This document shows positions 56,140 through 64,000 of a stretch of 64,000 nucleotides of DNA, piece after piece (position 1 is the first letter of the stretch; the number at the start of each line of letters is the position of its first letter). A model generated the notes under the pieces. It was not told the origin of the DNA. It did no database searches and was given only the letters and a program-made list of their open reading frames with translations. Position numbers and translations under genes: made by a program. This DNA is from Cryptomeria japonica (lineage: Eukaryota; Streptophyta; Pinopsida; Cupressales; Cupressaceae). Location of the stretch: NCBI RefSeq assembly GCF_030272615.1, contig NC_081413.1, forward strand, positions 156,425,349-156,489,348. Reading direction: 5' to 3'.

Positions 56140-57216
56140 AATAGGAAAGTATCTCCATGGACTTCATAGTGGGCCTCCCAAAAATCCAAGGGAAAGATTG
56201 TATATACGAAGTAGTGGATTGACTGACCAAATATGCACATTTTATGGCCATATCTACAAAGTATAGAGCCCCTCAAATTGCCGATGTCTTCTTCAAAGAA
56301 GTGTTTAGACTACATGGGTTGCCAAAGAACATTATCAGTGACGGGGATAGCAGATTTCTTAGCATGTTTTTGCAAGAGGTTTTTCATTTAGTAGGCACCG
56401 AATTAACACCTAGTACAAGTTATCACCCTCAAACTGATGGACAAACTGAAATTGTTAATAAGTGGATAGAGGGATATTTAAAGAATTATGTTATAGGCAG
56501 CAAAATGCACAGGTAACTGTAAAATGGCTACACCTCGGCGAATATTGCTATAATACTACACACTATCTATCCATTGGAATGAGCCCCTTTAAAGCACTAT
56601 ACAGATATGAACCTACTTCTTTTGGGAGCTCGATTCTTCAAGAAAGCAAAGTACCAGGGGCTAAGGATTTTGTACAGCGGAATATTGATATCATGAATCT
56701 TCTCAAGGATAACTTACATCATGCTCAGAACCAACAAAAACTATATGCTGACTGGAATCGAACTGAACGAACATTTGAGGTTTGAGATTTGGTTTTCTTG
56801 CGATTGCAACCATACAAGCAATATTCCATCAAAACGAGTGGAGCAAAAAAACTTAAGCCACATTTCTATGGCCCCTATAAAATTTTGAGAAGGATTGGCG
56901 AATTAGCATATGAATTAGAATTTCTAGAAAATAGTAAAATTCACAATGTCTTCCATGCTTCACGACTTAAGAAAGTCCTTGGGCAACAAGGGACTCTGTG
57001 TGGAGAATTGCCTTCGCTAGAAGATGAGGGAAAACTCATCCTAGATCCAGAATGGGTTCTCAATATGAGGGAAAAGAGATTAAGGAATAAGGTCATCCCG
57101 TAATATTTGACCAAATGTAAAGGGCTACCTGAAGAAGATGCCACATGGGAAGGAGCAGAAATTTTTGAGCACCCAACCTTAAATTACTTGAGGACAAGCA
57201 AACTTAGTGAGGGTGG
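56140..57216 (+). pseudogene. Ty3/gypsy integrase C-terminal part with chromodomain remnant
   Basis: Begins SMDFIVGLPKIQGKD (first catalytic Asp). A TGA follows VVD where family members have Arg. FMAISTKY, LHGLPKNIISDGDSRF (second Asp) and SYHPQTDGQTEIVNKW (Glu) follow. After a frame change near 56515 come MSPFKALY, HFYGPYKILRRIGELAYEL and HNVFHASRLKK. A stop at 57102 precedes YLTKCKGLPEEDATWE, which matches the core of the chromodomain of plant chromoviruses. Not functional. Confidence 0.8.
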
Positions 57217-57218
57217 AC

Positions 57219-57661
57219 TGTCATATCCCCATATGAATATTGTTATATAAATATTATTACACAGTCACCTTATCTCTTACTAATGCATTTCCATCCCTTA
57301 TATATATTACTAGTGAATTTATCTAACAATAATATTTAATGTTTAATATTCATTTAACAATAATATTTATTTATTATTTAGTATTTAGTATTACCTAACA
57401 GTAATACTTAATTAATCATTGCCACCGATTACCAATAACAAAGGGGTGGCAATCAAACAAAGTCAAATACCTTTGAGGGGAGATGTGACCCCACATAAGC
57501 CACGTCTCTCCCAACAGAAACAACCTCTGCCCCAGTATAAAGCATAGGGTTTGCAAGGAGGAAAGTCACGGATGGGAAAATAAGGAAGAATATCATAGGC
57601 GGAAGATCACACAAAGTGACATCCTGTTCAAACTTCCAGTGTATAAATAGGGGACATTACA
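57219..57661 (+). repeat. 3' LTR of the Ty3/gypsy element
   Basis: Reads TGTCATATCCCC...GGGGACATTACA; 443 bp, with small deletions relative to the 5' copy. The sequence before it (GAGGGTGGAC) could serve as the polypurine tract. Confidence 0.88.
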
Positions 57662-59336
57662 TTGACTGGGTGGTGCTTTCACTCGCGCTCATACTTTTTG
57701 TCTCCTCATCCAATGAGTCTGAATCTCCCATCAAATTGAATGTCAACTGTGCGTTCTGGCTCTTCAACTTTTGAGTTTGAATGTCTACCCATCGTCGTGT
57801 GTAGACCAAGACTAGTTTCATCAAGTATCTCAACATCAATCCGATTGACCTCTACTTTCTTGTCTTTCTCCTGTTCATACACAGGCTAGAGGCATTTTCC
57901 ACTATCTTGTGCTTGATCTGGAAAGTCAAGAACTTTACACATCCTGACAATGTCAATTGGTAGCCTAGGACACATCTTCTTCCTTACCTCTAAATCATCT
58001 TGGGCATTCATCCAATAATCCTCTAATTGCAACTTATGATTGTGCCTTTTTCCATTAGCTCTTCTCATGTTGCCATAAGAATCAAAGTTTTCTTTGGAAG
58101 AATATGAAATAAGGGAATAGGATCTCAACTCTTCTTCTGATTTCTTAGCTGCCTGTAGGGATGGACACACTTCTATTGGTTGTCCAATTGAGATAGGAAA
58201 AACAATTCCCGTCTTGTGTCTATTTTTCTAAACCTTGTCATAGGTGATCAACTATCTCACTAACCCCAGCAATATCATCTTGTCAGTAGGGTAGCATGGT
58301 AGCATGTATGGCAGGCAAGAGCATCCTTGAACCCTTATATAGATGAACTTGGGAAATTGGATATACCGAGCACCATACTTCTTTACTAACTCTTTCACCT
58401 ATAGGGATAATCTTTGATGAATGCCGCCTTGCAATGTTCTTGCCAAGTGCATGGTGAAAGCATCGTTCACCCTCCTGAAATTTGTCTTGCCAAGGTAATG
58501 CAACTGTGTGTAGGATTCACATCCTTTCATCTCTCCAACTCTAGTTCCAACTACGCCTCTATACATCAATCCCGCATATTCATGAGCTCTAGCGAGTGAA
58601 TATATAATGTATGAACTCATGTAGAATATCTTAGTACGCCCAAGCCTCTTCAACTGTAGATCAAGGTTTTTACTTATGATTCTTGCCTCATTGATCTTTT
58701 CTACACTGGTCGACACTGCTTCCATGAAGTTGAACATCCAATTCTCAAACTGAGATGCTTGAGAAGTACCCATAACTCGGTTGAGCAAAGTAATCAAATC
58801 ACCAAACTCTTCCTTAAAATCAATCCTATGAAGCTTTTTGGGTATCTTGAATATGCCAAGTCTACCCTTCAACAACCAATACTTGTTGATTATGCCAAGG
58901 CATTTGTCGGAGTCATCCTCAAAGATCGCTTGTGCTCCTTCTTTGCTCTTGTAGACCATGCCCTTGTGATCAAGTATGTGGAAGGCTTCGTTGATGGTTC
59001 TCTTGGATAGGTAGGCAAGTACTCTACCTTCAAGTGCTACTATTTTCTTGCATTGGCATCATAGTGTTTGGCACACTCAATTATCAACTCATTGCATTGA
59101 ATAGCCGGAAGGAAGCATACTGCTTGTACTATCCCGCTCTCGATCATCTTCTTTGAAAATCCAAAAGGCTTGCTTGTATATAGGGGACCCTGGAACTTCT
59201 TCATGTCGATTTGACCTAGGTTGGTGTCTCCTACATTGCTCCACAACGATGTGATCTTTGATTCAAGCATCACTCCCTTCGAGTCCTCCTTGATGAGGGT
59301 TTGTCTTCTAACTGCTCTTGCCTTCGGGGCTGCCAT
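57662..59336 (-). pseudogene. Family X ORF in C, N-terminal part
   Basis: Starts MAAPKARAVRRQTLIKE at 59336. Conserved blocks match member E in order: LWSNVGDTNLGQ, KMIESGIVQAVCFLPAIQC, CAKHYD, KCLGIINKYWLLK, HRIDFKEEFGDLITLLNRV, FYMSSYIIYSLARA and VNDAFTMHLARTLQGGIH. Several frame breaks (near 59036, 58395 and 57880). The last part (WVDIQTQKL, then a Ser/Thr-rich stretch) runs into the TTGAC target of the Ty3/gypsy insertion and continues in frame at 44159. Confidence 0.65.
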
Positions 59337-61621
59337 ATTCTACTTGCAAGAATTGTCTAAGATAGGGATTTTTAATATGAAATCAACGTTTACAAGCTGA
59401 AATTAATCATTTAGGTTCGGAATTTATTGGTCTAAGGCTCATAATTCACTTAAATCCTCTCAAATTGCTAAAACCCTAGGCTTTCATCCTAAAACCCTAC
59501 CTCGTAAAATCTGATTCTACTTGAACATAATCATCAAATCATCATGAATTTTGCATTAAAGCATGTTAAATGATCAATTCAAGGGTTTCAAAAAATGATG
59601 TAAAAGGTATTTTATGACTGAAATTTCTTCAAAAACCTAGCCTGCAGCTGTATTAGCATCAATCTTAGGTCTGATTGTAAATAAACATGATCATAACTAC
59701 TTAATTCAGACCTGTAAATGAATTTCTATCTCACTGGTAATCTCAGATCTGCCTTCAATTTGGCACAATTGTCCTTATTTTGATTAAAGATCGTTGTAGA
59801 AATGTTGAAGGTTACTAATATTGAATGTTAGATCTGCTGATTGTTTGATGAAGATAGCTGCTTTTGAAGGTGAATTCGCTGTGCAAAATATGATATAAGG
59901 TCGCTGATCCTTATTGAGGGTATTGCTGCTCCTGATTGAGAGATGAAATTGCTGTCCCTGAATAGAGAAACAAATTCGCTATGCTTCAAGACACAAGACT
60001 TGCTGGTAACTTCACTGTCTTGGAAGGCAGATTCACTTCGATTGCTGGTCTTTGAAGATGCAAGTTCACCACCTTGAAGATGAACTCACTCATATTGAAC
60101 AAAATCGCTGCCTTTAGGAAACAAAATTCGCTGCAGAAATGATTATTGGTCAAATGTAATGATCAATCTTATTCTTTATAGGCATTGAAAGGATGTATCT
60201 TTTGATCCTAAGGCCAACTTGTTTCATTTAATTAAATTTTGTTATTTCATCTTCCAATGCACAAAAGCCAACTTGTTTTGTTCTTTAAAAAAAAGCGCTC
60301 ATCCTCTTAGTGGGCCCCTCTCTCTAATCACTTTGAGCGCTCACATGCCTTATTCATCTTTGTCATGTATTCTAAAGTGGATTAGCAAGGCATCTTTCAA
60401 GGTCGCAATTTTCACCCTTGATTGGCAGTTCGTGAATTTTGGAAGGTATAGGAAGTGCTCGTAGGGAGGTCGGACTTTTCACCTCCAAGTGGAAGTTCGT
60501 GAATTTTGCCCCTAGCTTGAAGTTTGTGAATTTTGGGTGCAACTTGCAATGCCTTTTAGGTGATCGGACTTTCCACCATCAGCTAGCAATCTCATCAAGA
60601 GGATAGGGCTTTTAGGTGGGCACTGACAGTGCTTGTAAAATGATTGTGGTTTTAGGCTTCAAGAGGAAGTAACAACTTCCAACCTTTGTCCTTTGTACCC
60701 CTTTGATCAGCATCTTAGATCATTCATTCGATCAACCCTTAAAATTGTTTAACACATCGAACTTATCCTCCTCTTATCAACATTGACATGACTTCTTGAT
60801 GTCTTTGGGCGGAGAATTAGGGCCCTACTAGTAGTGGTTGTCGATCTTACCACTCACTGGAAATCTTAAGTCGTGGATTCAGCCCTGAATTCGAAGTTCA
60901 TGCAATAAGGTCGGGTTTTTGAACACCCACTAACAATGGTCGTGGATTTGACCCCTCACTGACAGTGGCTCTGAAATGTCAACTTTACTTGCTTGGTTAA
61001 CTTGTTTAATGCATTTCCACTCATTGCTAGAAGATTTTACCAATCTCAATCATCATTATCTCTTAGAATTCAAACATTCACCTCAATCAAAGTCCATTTC
61101 GCCAAGTATAAAGACTTCCTCACCTTGATCGGGCTTTTGATGGGTCACAGGAAATGCGTGTGAGCTGGTCGGACTTTTGACCATCAATTGGAAGTGCTTT
61201 TAGAGGCTGGTCGGAGATTTTTAAGGTCGCTAACAGTAGTGATGAGGCAAGGCGGGGATTTAGGGGGTCACTAACAGTGACCTCGATCAATTTTATTGAT
61301 AGTGGCACTTACTTCATCAATTCTAAGGGTCCATCATCAATAAAACCTCATCATGGTTGCCTATGCCCTAACTATCCTCTTCTCAAGCATTCCGTTCTCT
61401 TTGACAACTTTCCATACTTAGATTTTGGAGGCATATACTGCTGATGATTAAATGAAATGATCATTAAAATTCATTGATCGCTCAAGCCTTGAGAGCTGAC
61501 TGACTCAACTCCACTTTATCTAAAGGATTTGACTGCTACCAAACCTATCTAAGACCAAAAAATGAAAGCAAAAGAGGGGGTCCCCATTTGTGATGGGGTG
61601 ATGTGTGAAATGGTCACCACA
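59337..61621 (-). repeat. Leader and U3 arrays of member C
   Basis: Upstream part of C. Between 59870 and 60135 the motif AAATTCGCTG recurs about every 25-60 bp. Between 60450 and 61290 units of GGTCGGACTTTTGACC..AGTGG kind recur. A small GGTC/GACC inverted pair is visible in some. No long hairpin array like types 1-3. No gene seen. Confidence 0.55.
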
Positions 61622-61626
61622 CATGG

Positions 61627-62190
61627 GCACTTCACTTCATTCAAGGGAAAGTTTTCCATCTTAAAACTACTCTCTAATCTTGTCAGATTGATTATCAAGG
61701 AGGCAGATATACTATGAACAAGGAAAACTGTACTAGAATCCCAATAATTACAAAAAAAAAAAATCATCTATGCAGTGCCTCTACCACAATGTTTAGCCTC
61801 GTAAAGTTTCCATTGAGGGAGAGTATTCATAACAATGACACCTCCTAGTGGCTAACTCTGTAAGGGCACATGTAAGATATATAGACATCATATGTAAGAT
61901 CTAAAGGCATTTTATATTTTTTATATGTACGTCCTATGAGCACTATATATCTCTTCCTTTGTATTCCTTCTTACATTTGTAAATCATTTTATATAAGACC
62001 TACGGGCATTATTTTTATAACAAGAACCAAAGAGGCTAGTTTGAGGACAGCCAAGGCAAATAGAAACTTTATAAGACTTCATTAGAACATCATTATGAGG
62101 AAAATGGGATCTAAATTATGATGGGATTTATCATGTAGTTTGGAATACATGATCTTCATCTTGGTATATATTTTTATCCTTGTGACATGT
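61627..62190. other. Unassigned DNA between members C and G
   Basis: No gene or repeat recognised. A 12-A run lies near 61750, and a tract reading AAGACCTACGGGCATT and similar (TAAGATCTAAAGGCATTTT) repeats loosely around 61870-62010. Confidence 0.4.
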
Positions 62191-62394
62191 TGTTGTGACT
62201 TTTTCACACATCATCCCATTGCAAATGGGGACCCCCACTTTTTCGCTTTCTAGATTAGTTGTCTTAGCTTAGGCATTGGTAGTTGTCGAGTCTTTGCTAT
62301 TAGCCTTTTACATGTAGTTGCTCAAGAGCTGATCAAGTCCCTCTCTTTAGGATGAAGTGAGGTACAACACTTCCTTTGCCCTCCAAAGCTTCCA

Positions 62395-63480
62395 ACCTGC
62401 CTCTTCTAGCACTACCAATGGATGCCCAAGCTCGATCGCTTCCCTCTCCACCTCACCTTCCTAACATTTCATCCCTGCACCCTTCCTTCCATCTCACCCC
62501 ATTATCTACTTTTATTCCAACCCTTACACCTCCCAACTTCCTACCCTTCTAACCCACCTACCTTCTTATCCTCCATATACATTTCATACCCCCATCCCTT
62601 AAACTCCTTCACATTCCTACCTACCACTACCCTTTCATTTCCTACAACATATCCTAAACTTCATTACCCCTTATACCCCATCCTAACCTATCTACCCACC
62701 TTCCTATCCTCCATCTACCTTTCCCCCTTCCATCTCCTTACCTACACCTTCTACTTCCTATCTTTCACTCCCATTTCCTTCCATTGCCTAACTTCCCTTC
62801 CCTAAATACCTCATACCTTCCATTCCCTACATTTTCTAACCTATACCTCACACCCCTAAACTTACCTATCCTAACCCACACCTCATAGCCTTTACACCCC
62901 TATTCCCCTAAGCTTAACTTCTATCCTATCCCATTCCATCCCATCTCCTATCTACCCACCTTTCCTTTCTTTAGCCTAACCTCCATCCCATCCTAGCCCA
63001 CCCTTTCACTACCCCTTATACCTCCCACATCATCCAATCCTACATTCCCCAACACCCACATCTTATAACCTAACCCACTCCTTATATCCTTAACCACCCT
63101 TTTTCTTCCCTAAACCCCATCCCATCCTAACCTATCCTTTCACTACCCACCACCAACCCCTTTTTCTTCCCTAAACCCCATCCTATCCTAACCTATCCTT
63201 TCACTACCCACCACCAACCCCTTTCTTAATCTTCCTTACCCCTATCCTATCCTTATTACCCACACCTTGCACCCCTCTCTGACTTACCATCTTTTATCCC
63301 TTATAACTCCCATCTCCAGGCACCTTCTTTATTACCTTCCCCAAGCTTCCTTTTCATAACTACTACCCCACATCTCTTCCACCTTATCCCCTCCGTGGCA
63401 CCTCTTTACCACATCCCCCCATCTTTATTGCCACAATATCCCCTTCACTATCACACCTTTCCCCTCCCTTTTCACACCCG
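62395..63480 (+). repeat. 1.1-kb G-poor, C/T-rich low-complexity block in member G
   Basis: The plus strand is almost free of G for about 1.1 kb, made of CCTATCCTAACC- and CTACCTTCC-like words. A clear 61-bp tandem duplication (CTTCCCTAAACCCCATCC..., copies at 63105 and 63166) shows it grows by local duplication. It sits where other members have their array. The 127-codon frame at 62422-62805 is a composition artefact. Confidence 0.8.
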
Positions 63481-63489
63481 TGGCATATT

Positions 63490-64000
63490 TGGGCCCCACT
63501 AGAACTTCAAGATGGAGAATATAAAGCACTCCACTTTAAATTTAATCCAAACTTCCAAAGCTTGTATCTGCTCAAACAGGATTCACATTGAAAGAAGATT
63601 CTAATTACTGATTCGCTTCAAAAGGAAAGAAAATTTTCAAGCAGCTCAAGATGTTAAGCAAATTGATGGCGCTTCAGAACATGGAAAAAATCCGATTAAG
63701 ACTCAGTCAAACTCAGCTGTGCAAATGAGGGCAGAAAACACCACTTGACAATGTGACAGAATTGGCACTCAGAAAGATAAGTAACATGTTTGTTAAATTT
63801 TGTTTTGTACAAACAAGGTTTCAAAGACCGATTTGTTTTGGTAAGGAGAGGCAAGCAAAATTTGATTGATCAATCATCTGCTACAAATGAATCCCTAGTG
63901 ACCGATTCAGAAATGAAGATTTTTGTTCATACAAGGATAAGTAATGTTTTTTTAACAGACTTTGTGCAAATTATCCTTTAAAAGCCTCCACTTCAAGTTT
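63490..64000. other. Unassigned sequence at window end
   Basis: No gene recognised. A 63-codon frame at 63790-63981 has no recognisable content. May be the rest of member G. Confidence 0.35.

Larger units (their letters stand above)
44160..57661 (+). mobile_element. Ty3/gypsy chromovirus-type element, deleted, inserted in C
   Basis: LTRs of 468 bp (44160-44627) and 443 bp (57219-57661), perfect TTGAC duplications (44155-44159, 57662-57666) and a tRNA-Met primer site. Gag, protease and integrase with a chromodomain remnant are present. The integrase after the missing reverse transcriptase fixes the gypsy order. Member B interrupts gag. Without B the element is about 3.8 kb, short by roughly the size of an RT-RNase H block. 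Confidence 0.9.
41521..61621 (-). mobile_element. Family X member C (minus), outermost layer of the nest
   Basis: Plus-strand left end TGTTGATGTGTG, right end GGTCACCACA, with perfect CATGG duplications (41516-41520, 61622-61626). The Ty3/gypsy element with its TTGAC duplication (44155-57661) splits it. Net length is about 6.6 kb, close to member E. On the minus strand it has a leader with CCATTTG..GGGG, a repeat array (61290-59870), the ORF (59336 to 42608, split) and a degenerate telo-box (42446-42463). Confidence 0.8.
62191..64000 (+). mobile_element. Family X member G, 5' part (runs off window)
   Basis: Starts TGTTGTGACTTTTTCACACATCATCCC with GCAAATGGGGACCCCC, the leader shared by H, D, E and B. 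It then has the low-complexity block below. The 3' end, telo-box and TATA are not in the window, so its extent is open. Confidence 0.6.

Noticed and set aside
62422-62805. 127-codon Pro/Leu/Thr/Phe-rich ORF
   Set aside because: Caused by the G-free tract, which rarely forms stop codons in this frame. No protein-like composition.
63100-63230. Interstitial telomere repeat (CCCTAAA)
   Set aside because: Only isolated CCCTAAACCCC words within a C-rich duplication; no run of telomere units.
1-64000. tRNA, rRNA or organellar DNA
   Set aside because: No cloverleaf-like or rRNA-like sequence noticed by eye. The TGGTATCAGAGC sites are retroelement primer sites, not tRNA genes.

Overview
The window looks like gymnosperm, probably conifer, nuclear DNA. 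It is A+T-rich and almost entirely made of nested LTR-retroelement remains, and the only host gene seen is a spliced fructose-1,6-bisphosphatase with short exons in a large non-coding setting. No rRNA, tRNA, CRISPR array or bacterial-type gene was recognised. The taxonomic call is an inference from this architecture.

Layout. 1-3680: 3' part of a Ty1/copia element (broken pol, 194-bp internal duplication, hairpins, 3' LTR). 3681-10165: minus-strand member F of a repeated family called 'family X' here. 10166-14361: host-like DNA with two exons of a plastid-type FBPase (minus). 14362-18053: family X member H. 18466-30124: member D, split by member E (19056-26247), which carries a roughly 1,050-codon reading frame of unknown function. 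30125-34795: a 194-bp foldback element, a palindrome-rich LTR-like segment and unassigned DNA. 34796-40310: a complete, pol-less LTR element (minus) with a four-zinc-knuckle gag and a second ORF. 41521-61621: a four-level nest, with member C (minus) holding a chromodomain Ty3/gypsy element (44160-57661), which holds member B (44933-54626), which holds member A (49324-53657, minus). 62191-64000: the start of member G.

Family X is the main observation. Five members have both ends here with 5-bp target duplications that match exactly (E GCGCC, C CATGG, B AGTAC, A CTACC) or at 4 of 5 positions (H, D). All have TGTTG...CAACA-like ends and no paired LTRs, polymerase or internal region, so they behave like solo copies of giant LTRs (3.7-7.2 kb net). 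Inside are, in order: a conserved leader, an array of short repeats that is hairpin-forming in H, D, E, A and B, an internal TATA box, an intron-like acceptor, either a large ORF (E, C, F) or a short substitute (H, D, B, A), usually an inverted telo-box, a second TATA box, and about 0.8-1 kb of R-U5-like sequence.

In E, A and B the hairpins recur at about 166 or 176 bp, with longer gaps often near 166 + 10n. The hairpins are conserved while the spacers diverge. The stems differ between subfamilies in ways that keep pairing. This regular, nucleosome-sized hairpin array, placed upstream of a promoter and ORF inside an LTR, is the best candidate in the window for an undescribed system.

All coordinates and spacings were read by hand. 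No alignment, folding or database search was run.
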